In this document: piece after piece, positions 7,436 to 17,496 of the stretch
Layout: each line of letters begins with the position of its first letter
Numbering within the stretch: position 1 is the first letter of the stretch
From: Bacteroidota bacterium
Lineage (GTDB): Bacteria; Bacteroidota; Bacteroidia; Bacteroidales; Prolixibacteraceae
Direction: 5' to 3'
DNA: 64,000 bases
NCBI GenBank assembly: GCA_023251455.1
Contig: JAHEYT010000029.1
Span: 1 to 64,000, forward strand
Made by a program: the position numbers and the translations under genes
Notes under the pieces: model-generated
Databases searched by the model: none
Seen by the model: the letters and a program-made list of their open reading frames with translations, nothing else
Told to the model about the DNA's origin: nothing

Positions 7436-7537
7436 GTAGAGACGCCCAATTTGGGCGTCTCTACAATTTGGGCGTCTCTGCAATTTGGGCGTCTCTACAA
7501 TTGGGCATCTCTGCCAATTTGGATGTCTCTGCAAAGG
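7436..7537. repeat. REP-like palindrome plus five 17-bp direct repeats
   Basis: GTAGAGACGCCC (7436-7447) and GGGCGTCTCTAC (7453-7464) form a perfect 12-bp stem with a 5-base loop. The right arm is then repeated about every 17 bp (starts at 7453, 7470, 7487, 7503 and 7521) with growing divergence. The GTAGAGACG palindrome type is a known interspersed repeat in several phyla. Confidence 0.85.
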
Positions 7538-7627
7538 AATGTTCATCTTTAAATTCTTGCCCTTGTAACTGATTTGGGAACGGATTAGATATCCGAGCTA
7601 ACGGGGTCTTCCAGTTGGCATCAAAAC

Positions 7628-7662
7628 AAAAGGGAACAACCCTTTCGGATTATTCCCTTTTT
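7628..7662 (-). terminator. Terminator after ppdK
   Basis: AAAGGGAA and TTCCCTTT form a stem about 36 bases beyond the ppdK stop, followed on the minus strand by TTTTGTTTTG. Confidence 0.65.
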
Positions 7663-7697
7663 ATGTATTAACTCCGGACTTCGAATTCCGAACTTTT

Positions 7698-10421
7698 TTA
7701 CTTGCTGTGTTTAATATTTGCCTGTGCCGCAGCCAAACGTGCGATTGGAACACGGTATGGCGAACAACTTACGTAGTTCATGCCCAGTTTGTCGCAGAAT
7801 TCAACCGAACTTGGTTCGCCGCCATGTTCGCCGCAAATACCAATTTTTAGGTTTGGTTTAGTTGTGCGGGCACGGGTTACACCAATTTCCATCAACAATC
7901 CAACACCATTCTGGTCGATCACCTGGAAAGGATCCTGTTTCAGGATACCACGGTTCAGATAATCAGGTAAGAATTTACCGGCATCGTCGCGCGAGTAACC
8001 CAAAGTCATCTGGGTTAAGTCGTTGGTTCCGAATGAGAAGAATTCAGCTTCGGCAGCAATATGGTCAGCTGTTAAAGCAGCGCGTGGAATTTCGATCATG
8101 GTACCAACCTGATAGTCGATGCGGTCGCCTTTTTCAGCAAATACCTTTTCGGCAGTTGCACGGATAATGGTGGTCTGGTTGACTAACTCGGCAACAGTAC
8201 CAACCAGCGGAACCATAATTTCAGGACGGGCATCAATACCTTTAGCTTTCAGGTTCATGGCAGCTTCGATAATGGCGCGGGCCTGCATGGCAGTAATTTC
8301 AGGATATGTGATACCTAAACGGCAGCCACGGTGACCCAACATCGGGTTAAATTCGTGCAGTCCGTCAACTTTTTGTTTGATCTGCTCAACCGAAATGCCC
8401 ATTTCTTTGGCCATTTCGAGCTGGTTGGCTTCTTCGTGAGGAACAAATTCGTGCAATGGCGGATCGAGCAACCGAATGGTCACACCGTAACCGGCCATGG
8501 CTTCAAAAATTCCCTCGAAGTCGCTGCGTTGCATTGGCAACAGTTTGGCCAAAGCCAGTTCGCGTCCGGCCACATCATCGGCCAGAATCATTTCGCGCAT
8601 GGCTTTAATGCGTTCGCCTTCGAAGAACATGTGTTCGGTACGGGTCAACCCAATACCTTGTGCGCCAAAGTTGCGGGCAATCTGTGCATCTTTTGGAGTA
8701 TCGGCGTTGGTACGCACGGCCATGCGTTTGTATTTATCTGCGATTTCCATTAATTCGCCAAAGTATCCGCTCAATTCAGGATCAATGGTGGCAATTTTGC
8801 CTTCATACACTTCGCCGGTGGTTCCGTTGAGTGAGATGAAATCACCTTCATTAAATGTTTTTCCATCGACAATCATGGTGCGCTGTTTGTAATCGATTTG
8901 CAGAGCTCCTGCTCCCGAAACGCAGCATTTGCCCATTCCGCGTGCAACAACGGCAGCGTGCGAAGTCATACCGCCACGGGCAGTCAGGATTCCCTGAGCT
9001 ACGTTCATACCACGAAGGTCTTCAGGAGAAGTTTCGATACGGACCAATACAATCTTTTTGCCCTGAGCAACCCATTCTTCGGCCTCGTCGGCAAAGAAAA
9101 CGATCTGGCCGGTAGCGGCGCCCGGAGAAGCAGGTAATCCTTTTGCCAGAACGCGGGCAGCTTTAATGGCTTTTTTATCGAATACAGGGTGAAGTAATTC
9201 GTCTAATTTATTGGGTTCAACCCGTAGCAAAGCTGTTTTTTCGTCAATCAAACCTTCTTTCAGCATGTCGATGGCAATTTGCACCATAGCAGCACCGGTA
9301 CGTTTTCCGCCGCGGGTCTGCAACATCCACATTTTACCTTCCTGAATGGTGAATTCCATATCCTGCATGTCTTTGAAATACACTTCAAGTTTATTCTGAA
9401 TGTCGAATAATTCCTGGTACATCTTCGGCATGGCTTCTTCGAGCGATGGATAGTTAGCGGCACGGTCGGCCTCAGAAACTCCGGCCAATACTGCCCAGCG
9501 TTTTGATCCTTCGAGGGTGATTTGCTGTGGAGTACGGATACCTGCAACAACATCTTCGCCCTGTGCATTAATCAGGTATTCGCCGTTGAATATATTTTCT
9601 CCGGTTCCGGCATCGCGGCTAAAGCAAACGCCTGTTCCTGAAGTAAGACCCATGTTTCCGAATACCATAGCCTGAACGTTAACAGCAGTTCCCCATTCTT
9701 CAGGAATTTGGTTCAGCTGACGGTAATAGATAGCGCGGTCGTTCATCCAGCTGTTGAAAACAGCACAAACGGCGCCCCAGAGTTGTTCGTAAGAACTTTC
9801 AGGAAAATCGTGACCGGTTTTATTCTTAACAGCTGCTTTGAATTTTTTGACTAAATCTTTCAGTGCGTCAACAGAAAGTTCATTGTCGTTAATCACATTC
9901 TGCTCGTGTTTAACTTCTTCTAATATTTCTTCGAAAGGATCAATGTCGATTTTTGAAGTTGGTTTCATGTCGAGAACCACATCGCCGTACATTTGAACAA
10001 AACGACGGTAACTATCCCAAACAAAACGTGGATTGCCTGTTTTCTTGGCCATACCTTCCACCACAGTGTCATTCAAACCCAGGTTCAGAATGGTGTCCAT
10101 CATACCCGGCATCGATGCGCGCGCACCCGAACGAACTGAAACCAAAAGCGGATTGGTTGAATCACCAAAAATACCACCTGTCTGAGCTTCAACCTGAGCG
10201 ATAGCTGCTTCAACTTCAGCTTTAATCAAGCCTACAACATGATCTTTGCCTAGTTTATTGTAGAGGGTACAAACATCAGTAGTGATTGTGAAACCCGGAG
10301 GAACAGGAACGCCAATAAGGTTCATTTCTGCAAGGTTTGCACCTTTACCTCCAAGCAGGTTTTTCATGTCAGCTTTTCCTTCAGCTGCACCATTTCCAAA
10401 CGTGTAAACGTACTTTGTCAT
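7698..10421 (-). CDS. ppdK: Pyruvate, phosphate dikinase
   Basis: A 907-residue PPDK, which interconverts pyruvate + ATP + Pi and PEP + AMP + PPi and works in glycolysis or gluconeogenesis in PPi-using anaerobes. The ATP-grasp domain begins [10 protein letters not shown] near residue 25. The swivelling phosphohistidine is in [16 protein letters not shown] (His near 487). The PEP/pyruvate TIM barrel has the catalytic Cys in [11 protein letters not shown] (near 862). Full length, about 30 residues longer than the classical enzyme. Monocistronic, with a promoter-like TATATTTG about 170 bases upstream and a terminator after the stop. Assignment is firm. Confidence 0.98.
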   Translation of the reverse strand: MTKYVYTFGNGAAEGKADMKNLLGGKGANLAEMNLIGVPVPPGFTITTDVCTLYNKLGKDHVVGLIKAEVEAAIAQVEAQTGGIFGDSTNPLLVSVRSGARASMPGMMDTILNLGLNDTVVEGMAKKTGNPRFVWDSYRRFVQMYGDVVLDMKPTSKIDIDPFEEILEEVKHEQNVINDNELSVDALKDLVKKFKAAVKNKTGHDFPESSYEQLWGAVCAVFNSWMNDRAIYYRQLNQIPEEWGTAVNVQAMVFGNMGLTSGTGVCFSRDAGTGENIFNGEYLINAQGEDVVAGIRTPQQITLEGSKRWAVLAGVSEADRAANYPSLEEAMPKMYQELFDIQNKLEVYFKDMQDMEFTIQEGKMWMLQTRGGKRTGAAMVQIAIDMLKEGLIDEKTALLRVEPNKLDELLHPVFDKKAIKAARVLAKGLPASPGAATGQIVFFADEAEEWVAQGKKIVLVRIETSPEDLRGMNVAQGILTARGGMTSHAAVVARGMGKCCVSGAGALQIDYKQRTMIVDGKTFNEGDFISLNGTTGEVYEGKIATIDPELSGYFGELMEIADKYKRMAVRTNADTPKDAQIARNFGAQGIGLTRTEHMFFEGERIKAMREMILADDVAGRELALAKLLPMQRSDFEGIFEAMAGYGVTIRLLDPPLHEFVPHEEANQLEMAKEMGISVEQIKQKVDGLHEFNPMLGHRGCRLGITYPEITAMQARAIIEAAMNLKAKGIDARPEIMVPLVGTVAELVNQTTIIRATAEKVFAEKGDRIDYQVGTMIEIPRAALTADHIAAEAEFFSFGTNDLTQMTLGYSRDDAGKFLPDYLNRGILKQDPFQVIDQNGVGLLMEIGVTRARTTKPNLKIGICGEHGGEPSSVEFCDKLGMNYVSCSPYRVPIARLAAAQANIKHSK

Positions 10422-10589
10422 AGAGTGTTAGTTTATAAATTATTGATATGTTGTTAGTTATTTGCTATGGGTGTGTGAAATGTGGTCAAATATCAGGTGT
10501 TCAAATTCATGTTTATTTTTACTTCTTAAATTTCAATCCCAAATTCAAACGAACAAGTGCTGATTTTGTTTTTTGATTTCTGAGTGATG

Positions 10590-10597
10590 CAAATATA
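10590..10597 (-). promoter_or_regulatory. Promoter -7 element of ppdK
   Basis: The minus strand reads TATATTTG, a perfect Bacteroidota TAnnTTTG box. A T-run lies 19 bases upstream in place of a clear TTG. This implies a leader of roughly 160 bases. Confidence 0.5.
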
Positions 10598-10838
10598 TAT
10601 ATTCGTTTATCAAGCTAAAAGTACTTTATTAACTTTAATTTAATGTTGGTAACTTTTATTTGCCTGATTCGGGCGTCATCCCAATGGTCTTCTTTAAAGC
10701 AATTCAGACTTAGTTGATTTGAGTTGGTATCTGTCTTTTCCGTCAATCTATCTATGTTCTCAATTCTCTGCTAATTGTGCTTCTGTAAATCTTAACATTA
10801 CTTAACGATCGTTTAAACATCTTAACTGAATCCTGAAT

Positions 10839-10846
10839 TATATTTG
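10839..10846 (+). promoter_or_regulatory. Promoter -7 element of putative sRNA 1
   Basis: TATATTTG matches the Bacteroidota -7 consensus. The upstream block TTAACTGAATCC is shared with the promoter of putative sRNA 2 (TTAACTTAAATCC before TATTTTTG at 11391-11398). Confidence 0.55.
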
Positions 10847-10851
10847 TTGTG

Positions 10852-10942
10852 TAGTTAGAGACAAGTAAATAAGTAGTAGGTTTTTTTCATAGAAATAGGT
10901 TAGGTTAGGTTGAAAAGGATGGTTGGGGCCATCCTTTTTTTT
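10852..10942 (+). ncRNA. Putative small RNA 1
   Basis: About 90 bases from a TAnnTTTG promoter to a strong intrinsic terminator (AAGGATGG-TTGGGG-CCATCCTT then T8). It contains the block TTTTTTTCATAGAAATAGG, shared almost exactly with putative sRNA 2 some 545 bases downstream. No ORF is apparent. The block just before the terminator (ATAGGTTAGGTTAGGTT) is probably single stranded and could pair with targets. Transcription and function are inferred. Confidence 0.55.
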
Positions 10943-11390
10943 GTCCAAAAATTTCCAAACTCCTCCCTTTGGTCGTCAAACAGGGAAAATTTTTTAACGC
11001 TCACTGCTTTGGTTTTTTTCACGCTTTTTCTCCTTAGGCGGTACAAGGAAACCGCATTGCAATGGTTTTCGGATCAAACACCCAACTAAAATGGTATTCT
11101 TTAGGTTTAGTTTTGCCTCAATCGAAGCGAGTGAGCAGGCCGTCAAAACGCCCGGCTGAGGGTTCGTTTTGACAAGATTTTTGCTTCCTTTTCATCGAAT
11201 GGAAAAGGAAGAGCCAGTCAGGCTTGAGGACAGAAAAGTTTGAATACAAATAGATCATCTTTTTTCCTTCCCCCAAGAATATGAATTGATCCAGGAATAC
11301 TCAAACACATCATTTCAGCCTAAATCTTTAGCTCGTTTCACTTTTAACTTTCTTTAATATCGATTGACGTGTGTTAACTTAAATCCAGCG
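10943..11390. other. Spacer between the two putative sRNAs, with hairpins
   Basis: No gene seen. Two hairpins stand out: GTCAAAACG with CGTTTTGAC (11142-11150/11165-11173) and CTTCCTTTTC with GAAAAGGAAG (about 11186-11213). Neither has a typical T-tract. Confidence 0.4.
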
Positions 11391-11403
11391 TATTTTTGTA
11401 CAG

Positions 11404-11490
11404 AGCAATAAAAATAGAAGTTTAGTTTTTTTTCATAGAAATAGGTTTGGTTAGTTTAGAAAAGGATGGCAGAGGTCATCCTTTTTTTTT
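11404..11490 (+). ncRNA. Putative small RNA 2
   Basis: A paralogue of the element at 10852-10942. Promoter TATTTTTG at 11391-11398, conserved TTTTTTTCATAGAAATAGG block at about 11425-11444, and a terminator stem AAAGGATG/CATCCTTT (11461-11484) followed by T's. The sequence between the promoter and the conserved block differs from copy 1, while the core and terminator are kept. It could also be the leader of clpB, but the terminator ends it about 240 bases before that gene. Confidence 0.55.
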
Positions 11491-11733
11491 GTGGCCTAAA
11501 TTTATTTTATTCATGGTTTAACTGCTGAATTTGTCCATATCAGAACTCCGGAAACCTGAAATCGAATTTTTATGTCAAAAAGTCGTACGCTTTTGCATAT
11601 TTCCTGAAACAAATTCCGTATACCTATTCATTTCCAGTCAATTTGTCAAGCGTTTGGTCAATTGTCACCTTGGCAAACCATTTGATCGCTCCGATTCCGT
11701 ATCTTTATTAAGAAAACAATTAATTCAGAAAAT

Positions 11734-14325
11734 ATGAACTTCAATAATTTCACCATCAAGTCGCAGGAAGCCGTCCAACATGCTTTTGTGGTGGCTCAGG
11801 GCAAGCAGCAACAGGCTATTGAAACAGGCCATATTCTGAAAGGTCTTTTCCATGAAGCGGAAAATGTAATCGGATTTTTATTGAAAAAAGTGGGGTCAAA
11901 TCCGGTTGCCATTCAGCAGGCGCTCGACCGGATTGTAGAATCGTATCCGAAAGTTACCGGAGGCGAACCTTATTTGTCGTCGGATGCGAACAAGGCTTTG
12001 CAGAAATCAATCGCCATTATGCAGCAAATGAACGATCAGTTTGTTTCGGTTGAACATGTTTTGATGGGATTGCTTGAAACAGGCGATACCATTAGCCGGA
12101 TGCTGAAAGATTCGGGAGTGACCCAAAAAGAGCTTGAGATGGCGGTGAAAGAACTCCGGAAAGGTGCAAAGGTCGACAGTCAGAGTGCTGAAGACAAATT
12201 CGATTCGCTTAACCGCTTTGCCGTAAACCTGAATCAAAGGGCCCGCGACGGAAAACTTGATCCTGTTATTGGACGCGATGACGAGATTCGTCGTATCCTT
12301 CAGATATTATCCAGAAGAACGAAAAATAATCCGATTTTGATTGGCGAACCCGGAACCGGAAAAACCGCGATTGCCGAAGGTTTGGCACAACGAATTGTTC
12401 GGGGCGATGTGCCCGAAAACCTAAAATCGAAACAACTTTTTTCGCTCGATATGGGCGCCTTGATAGCCGGAGCCAAGTACAAAGGCGAATTTGAAGAACG
12501 ATTGAAAGCGGTAGTGAATGAGGTGATCAATGCGGATGGCGAGATTATACTTTTCATCGACGAAATACACACGCTGGTTGGAGCTGGCAAAAGCGAAGGT
12601 GCCATGGATGCCGCAAATATTCTGAAACCTGCGTTGGCTCGAGGCGAGCTTCGCGCCATTGGTGCAACTACGCTGAATGAATATCAGAAATATTTTGAAA
12701 AAGATAAGGCTTTGGAACGCCGGTTCCAGATTGTAGGAGTTGACGAGCCGGATATCCTGAGCGCCATAGCTATTTTGCGCGGATTGAAAGAACGGTATGA
12801 AAATCACCATAAAGTCAGGATTAAAGACGAGGCGATCATTGCTTCGGTCGAACTTTCGCAGCGATACATCACCGAACGCTTTTTGCCCGATAAAGCCATC
12901 GACTTGATGGACGAGGCAGCTGCCCGCTTGCGCCTTGAAATGGATTCAGTCCCTCAGGAATTGGATGAAATCGACCGGAAAATTATGCAACTCGAAATTG
13001 AACGCGAAGCCATTAAACGCGAAAAGGATGAGAAAAAGCTTTCAGTTTTGAATGAAGATATTGCCAACCTGAAACAGGAACAATCAAAATTCAGGGCACA
13101 ATGGCAGCTCGAGAAATCGCGTATTGATGGAATTCAACAAAAAAAGCAGGAAATAGAATCGCTAAAACTGGAGGCAGAGCAAGCCGAACGTGCAGGTGAT
13201 TTTGGTCGGGTGGCCGAAATCAGGTATGGCAAAATTCGTGAATCGGAGGCCGAAATAGAACTTTTGAAGAAAGAATTAAGCAATAATAAAGATCAGCATC
13301 TGATTAAAGAAGAAGTTGATGCTGAAGATATTTCGGAAATCGTTTCGCGCTGGACCGGCATTCCGGTTGCCCGTATGTTGCAGAGCGAGCGTGAAAAGCT
13401 GTTGCATTTGGAAGATGAACTTCACCAGCGTGTCATTGGTCAGTACGAGGCCATTCGTGCGGTATCCGATGCGGTGAGAAGGAGTAGGGCAGGGCTTCAG
13501 GATGAAAAACGTCCGATAGGTTCTTTTATCTTTTTGGGAACTACCGGGGTTGGAAAAACTGAGTTGGCAAAGGCTTTGGCCGAATTCCTGTTCGACGACG
13601 AAAACATGTTAACCCGAATCGATATGTCGGAATATCAGGAAAAATTTTCGGTGACCCGTTTGATCGGTTCGCCTCCCGGATACGTTGGATACGATGAAGG
13701 CGGCCAGTTAACCGAAGCCGTTCGCCGAAAGCCTTATTCGGTAATCCTTTTCGACGAAATTGAAAAGGCTCATCCTGATGTTTTCAATGTGTTGCTGCAA
13801 GTACTCGACGATGGCCGGTTGACCGATAACAAGGGCCGTGTTGCCAATTTCAAGAATACAATTATCATCATGACCTCGAATCTGGGTTCGCACCTGATTC
13901 AGGATCGGTTTGAAGAAATGAACGAACACAATCATGCACAAATTGAGGAACAAACGCGAACTGATCTGTTCGATATGCTCCGGAAAACCATTTCTCCTGA
14001 ATTTCTGAACCGGATTGACGAAGTGATCATGTTTACCCCGCTAACCCGGAAAGATGTCCGGAAAATTGTAAAATTACAACTGAGTATGATTATTAAACGA
14101 ATTCCGGATAATCAGTTCACCATTGAAATGACGGAAGAAGCCATCGATTGGCTGGCTGCGGTAGGTTACGATCCAACTCATGGAGCACGACCTGTAAAAC
14201 GGATGCTTCAGAAATACCTGATTAACGATTTGTCGAAGGAAATTCTTTCGGGAAATATGGTGGGCCGCTCAAAAGTGATTGTCGCGGTTGAGAATGATGA
14301 AATTGTGTTTAGATACGAGCATTGA
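11734..14325 (+). CDS. clpB: ATP-dependent disaggregase ClpB
   Basis: An 863-residue Hsp100 chaperone that extracts and refolds aggregated proteins together with DnaK. N domain residues 1-145. First AAA+ domain with Walker A GEPGTGKT near 204 and Walker B ILFIDEIHTLVGAG. Coiled-coil M domain about 410-520, rich in Glu and Lys. Second AAA+ domain with Walker A GTTGVGKT near 602 and VILFDEIEKAHPDV, then the C-terminal D2 small domain. The M domain separates it from ClpA and ClpC. The ATG at 11734 starts MNFNNFTIKSQEA, typical of the family. Monocistronic with a terminator at 14362. Confidence 0.98.
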   Translation: MNFNNFTIKSQEAVQHAFVVAQGKQQQAIETGHILKGLFHEAENVIGFLLKKVGSNPVAIQQALDRIVESYPKVTGGEPYLSSDANKALQKSIAIMQQMNDQFVSVEHVLMGLLETGDTISRMLKDSGVTQKELEMAVKELRKGAKVDSQSAEDKFDSLNRFAVNLNQRARDGKLDPVIGRDDEIRRILQILSRRTKNNPILIGEPGTGKTAIAEGLAQRIVRGDVPENLKSKQLFSLDMGALIAGAKYKGEFEERLKAVVNEVINADGEIILFIDEIHTLVGAGKSEGAMDAANILKPALARGELRAIGATTLNEYQKYFEKDKALERRFQIVGVDEPDILSAIAILRGLKERYENHHKVRIKDEAIIASVELSQRYITERFLPDKAIDLMDEAAARLRLEMDSVPQELDEIDRKIMQLEIEREAIKREKDEKKLSVLNEDIANLKQEQSKFRAQWQLEKSRIDGIQQKKQEIESLKLEAEQAERAGDFGRVAEIRYGKIRESEAEIELLKKELSNNKDQHLIKEEVDAEDISEIVSRWTGIPVARMLQSEREKLLHLEDELHQRVIGQYEAIRAVSDAVRRSRAGLQDEKRPIGSFIFLGTTGVGKTELAKALAEFLFDDENMLTRIDMSEYQEKFSVTRLIGSPPGYVGYDEGGQLTEAVRRKPYSVILFDEIEKAHPDVFNVLLQVLDDGRLTDNKGRVANFKNTIIIMTSNLGSHLIQDRFEEMNEHNHAQIEEQTRTDLFDMLRKTISPEFLNRIDEVIMFTPLTRKDVRKIVKLQLSMIIKRIPDNQFTIEMTEEAIDWLAAVGYDPTHGARPVKRMLQKYLINDLSKEILSGNMVGRSKVIVAVENDEIVFRYEH

Positions 14326-14361
14326 GCCCGATCCGGATTTGCTTCATGACACAAAATAAAA

Positions 14362-14395
14362 AACCCTCGTTTTGGCTAGCGCTTAAACGAGGGTT
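14362..14395 (+). terminator. Bidirectional terminator after clpB
   Basis: AACCCTCGTTT and AAACGAGGGTT form a perfect 11-bp stem with a 12-base loop between the convergent clpB and the gene at 14453. A-rich sequence precedes it. Confidence 0.7.
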
Positions 14396-14452
14396 GCTTG
14401 TTAGAATTATAGCTTTTCATATGGTTTTTCAAAAAATCGTTAGGAACTATAC

Positions 14453-15193
14453 TTATTTGGGTTCTTCTAAAATACCTTCGGCAATTAATTCCTGAACAAC
14501 TTTAGCTTCTTCCTTATCGGCAATCAATTTAGTTATTAGTTGAGCTTCTTTAACTAAGTCGGTTGTTTCATTGTTGCTTTCATCTTCAACGTAATTGCTT
14601 GTTTCCTGTGGGGCAACGAAGCCTCTTTCCATTACTTTCTGAATAGCTTTAGCTTCTTCCTGATCGGCAATCAATTTAGTTATTAATTGGGCTTCTTTAC
14701 CGAAGTCGGTTGTTTCGGTACCAACTTCATTTTCGAAAGAACTGCTTGTTTCGTTTGGTGCAACGAAGCCTCTTTCCATTACTTTCTGAACTGCTTTAGC
14801 TTCTGCCTGATCAGCAATTAATTTAGTTATTAACTGAGCTTCTTTACCAAAGTCGATTGTTTCATTGCTGTTTTCAGTTACGACTTCGTTTTCAACGGAA
14901 TTGGATGTTTCGTTAGGGGTAACAAATCCTCTTTCCATTACTTTCTGAACTGCTTTAGCTTCGGCCATATCGGCAATTAATCGGGTAACCATTTGAGCTT
15001 CCATTCGGTAGTCAATATTTTCGTTTAGGTCACTTTCAAACGAAGCTATCTTTTCATTCAAAACGGCTAAATTTTCGTTTCCAGGAAATAATCCTGAATT
15101 GTTTTCTCCGAAATTTTCGGTTGCGTTGGCATTCAATACTCCAATAATTGCAAGTGTAAAAACTGTAGTTGAGATTCTGAAATTTGTTTTCAT
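14453..15193 (-). CDS. Secreted protein with four 50-residue repeats
   Basis: A 246-residue protein with a signal peptide (about 1-25, cleavage near NANA). The mature part consists of four tandem repeats built on the unit EAQLITKLIADQAEAKAVQK, followed by VMERGFVAPNETS and an acidic spacer. Repeats 1 to 3 keep VMERGFV; the last is truncated to ELIAEGILEEPK. The units are helical and strongly acidic. No family was recognised. The repeats are similar enough at the DNA level to recombine, so copy number may vary between strains. Location periplasmic or secreted; function unknown. Its long AT-rich upstream region may be regulatory. Confidence 0.8.
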   Translation of the reverse strand: MKTNFRISTTVFTLAIIGVLNANATENFGENNSGLFPGNENLAVLNEKIASFESDLNENIDYRMEAQMVTRLIADMAEAKAVQKVMERGFVTPNETSNSVENEVVTENSNETIDFGKEAQLITKLIADQAEAKAVQKVMERGFVAPNETSSSFENEVGTETTDFGKEAQLITKLIADQEEAKAIQKVMERGFVAPQETSNYVEDESNNETTDLVKEAQLITKLIADKEEAKVVQELIAEGILEEPK

Positions 15194-15798
15194 GGCTTTG
15201 AGTTTTAATGTTTAAAATTTTGTTTTCTGTTTTCTAAAATTGTTTTCTGATTCTATAGACGCTTAAAATTTGATTCCGTTACAATGTGTATAGTACATTT
15301 TTTAAAATTCTACCTTTCGTTACATTGTTATTTGTACTGCAAATATATATAGAAAAACTAATACCATGCAACACATAGTACTAAAATATTTCAATTTATT
15401 TTTAAAATATTTTTTAACTAATTGAAATACAGATTTTTAAATTTTAATATTTTTTGAAGCTATTTGATTATTTTTAAATCGGAAGCTCTATTTCCTCAAA
15501 ATCGAGGTAGAATGGACGAAAAATATTTTAAGGAAGGACAATAAAAATCGTAAAATGCGATTTGAAAACTCATTTTTACTGAAACGATCGAGTTAATTTG
15601 ATGTTCCTTTTTTACATCTGGAATCAAAATGTCCACATTGTCACTGAATAAGGAAAGTCGGAAACCTGGAAATTAAACCTGAACTGGGCTTTTAAGTCCG
15701 TATTTAAAACACTAAACCCGTTAACCAATATTCTAGTCGTTTGACTGGAATTTGGGTTAACGGGTTCAGCAAGTATTCTGACTTCTAAATGACCTGAG
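15194..15798. other. AT-rich intergenic region with a long hairpin
   Basis: Very AT-rich from 15210 to 15600, no gene seen. A 74-codon frame at 15624-15848 is rejected because it overlaps the glutamine synthetase end and crosses the hairpin at 15715-15766. Confidence 0.5.
15715..15766. repeat. Long imperfect hairpin after glutamine synthetase gene
   Basis: AACCCGTTAACC (15715-15726) pairs perfectly with GGTTAACGGGTT (15755-15766). The inner ATTCTAGTC/GACTGGAAT extends the stem to about 22 bp around a GTTT loop. No T-tract follows on either strand, so it is not a standard terminator; it may still protect the glutamine synthetase mRNA 3' end or be an interspersed palindrome. Confidence 0.7.
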
Positions 15799-17292
15799 TT
15801 ATTGGCAATGAATATATTTAAGTACCAGTTCTCTTGTTGCTTCGGCATTACCCATTAGCTCATTGCTTAAATTTTTGTCCTGGAAAGCAGCTAACGATTC
15901 GATAGTGAAATCGATCAACGGTTTTGGGAATATCCCATTCTTTTCAAAGATTTCGCGTTTCGATTTCAGGCGATCAGCAGATTCAACACACGAAGCCGGA
16001 AGTTGCTGTAACTGTTGTGTTGGTATATTCCTGAAAATATTTCCTTCCACATAAAGCTGCTCGGCCATTTCGAGTGCATTTGGCATTTCGATACCGTGAA
16101 GCGAAGCCACGATTAATCCGGCCAAAATCAGGTGGATATTGGCACTTCCATCCGGAACCCGGAATTCAAAAGTCTGTCGGCTGTCTCCATTTTTAGCTGA
16201 AACCTTAACTTCAGGATTGGCAATGGCTGCCATATTTTGTTTACCGGTCCAGCCCAGCGGAACGCGCACCAATGCCGATCGGTTGCGGTCGCCCCAGCAG
16301 ATTTTGGTAGGCGCTTCCTGGTTGGGAACCAGGCGCAAATAGGAGGTTGGAATGGTATTTCCGAAAGCTGTCAGCGCATCGGCAACATCCAGAATTCCGG
16401 CAATCATTTTTTTTGCTGTGGGTGATAGTTTCCCATCTTCCAGAACAATGTTTTGTCCATCTTTTTCGACCAACATGTGAAAATGCAAGCCGCTTCCTGC
16501 TTTTCCAACGGTAATTTTTGGTGCAAAACTGATTTCAACTTTCCGCTTTTCGGCAAGCATACGCAACACCCATTTGGCAATGAGGAGCTGATCTGCAGCA
16601 AATTCAGGATCAGTCGGTAAAAATTCAATCTCATGTTGCTCAAACGATTCATCGCCCATCGAAAAGTTTCCGACTTCAGAATGCCCGTATTTGATTTTTG
16701 CGCCACAAGAGGCAATCAGGCGAAGCGCCTCTTTTCGCATTCCTTCATATTTCGCAAATGGTTCCGATTCGTGATAGCCTTTTTGGTCGGCTGCCGGGAA
16801 AATTCCTTCACATTTACTGTTCACATAGTATTCAAGTTCTCCCATCATTTTCATGTTTAGCCCTGTGGCTATCCTGAAATGAGCGATTGCCTTTTGCAGA
16901 ACATATTCCGGAGACAATTCGAGCAAATTTCCCTGATAGTCAAAGAATGAGCACAATATTTCAAGTGAAGGTACGTCGGCAAACGGATTGATGAAAGCTG
17001 TCCGGTACCGTGGTACCACATATAAATCGGAACTTCCGGTTTCCATAAACGGGAAAAGGCTCGATCCATCAACCCGTTCGCCAAAAGTGAGTATACTTTC
17101 CAGATGTTCGTGGCCGGTGATGATGAAATTGAGTGTTTTTAAGCGTCCATCGCCAGCAACATACCTGAAATTCAGCTGCTGAATCTGGTTTCCTTCAACA
17201 AATTTGATCAGGTCTTCGCGGGTAAATAATTCAGCAGGTTTTTGAAGAAACCGAACCAGCGGATTTGGATTAAACGAGAATAGGCTTTCCAT
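15799..17292 (-). CDS. glnA: Glutamine synthetase family protein
   Basis: A 497-residue glutamine synthetase (glutamate + NH3 + ATP to glutamine). Visible motifs are the beta-grasp N-domain (about 20-115), the metal-binding MGELEYYV, the GSGLHFHM glycine/His segment, and the nucleotide/substrate region VPNQEAPTKICWGDRNRSALVRVP with catalytic Arg. The TFEFRVPDGSANIHL segment is family typical. It is somewhat diverged from GlnA of enterobacteria, and Bacteroidota often carry several GS types, so the exact class and regulation are uncertain. The adenylylation-type Tyr motif was not identified. Monocistronic. Confidence 0.85.
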   Translation of the reverse strand: MESLFSFNPNPLVRFLQKPAELFTREDLIKFVEGNQIQQLNFRYVAGDGRLKTLNFIITGHEHLESILTFGERVDGSSLFPFMETGSSDLYVVPRYRTAFINPFADVPSLEILCSFFDYQGNLLELSPEYVLQKAIAHFRIATGLNMKMMGELEYYVNSKCEGIFPAADQKGYHESEPFAKYEGMRKEALRLIASCGAKIKYGHSEVGNFSMGDESFEQHEIEFLPTDPEFAADQLLIAKWVLRMLAEKRKVEISFAPKITVGKAGSGLHFHMLVEKDGQNIVLEDGKLSPTAKKMIAGILDVADALTAFGNTIPTSYLRLVPNQEAPTKICWGDRNRSALVRVPLGWTGKQNMAAIANPEVKVSAKNGDSRQTFEFRVPDGSANIHLILAGLIVASLHGIEMPNALEMAEQLYVEGNIFRNIPTQQLQQLPASCVESADRLKSKREIFEKNGIFPKPLIDFTIESLAAFQDKNLSNELMGNAEATRELVLKYIHCQ

Positions 17293-17496
17293 AAGTTTCG
17301 TGTTTTACTGACCCAGACTTAAACTTTTATAGTCTGAATTTGATCCATCGAACTTAGACCTTTTTACAGTGTCAAATGATGAGCAAGGTCATTCGAAACT
17401 GATGATTAAAATCAATAAAAAAAGAGCCACTCGTTTGAATGGCTCCTGCATATTCGCATCTTCAGATGCTATTTTGTATTCTTGGTTTTCGGGTCT

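Noticed and set aside
7049-7537. CRISPR array
   Set aside because: Units are directly adjacent without unique spacers, and no cas genes are present.
11531-11737. 68-codon frame just before clpB
   Set aside because: It overlaps the clpB start, has no domain or signal, and its composition looks like intergenic sequence.
15624-15848. 74-codon minus-strand frame after glutamine synthetase
   Set aside because: It overlaps the end of the glutamine synthetase gene and runs through the long hairpin; no protein-like features.
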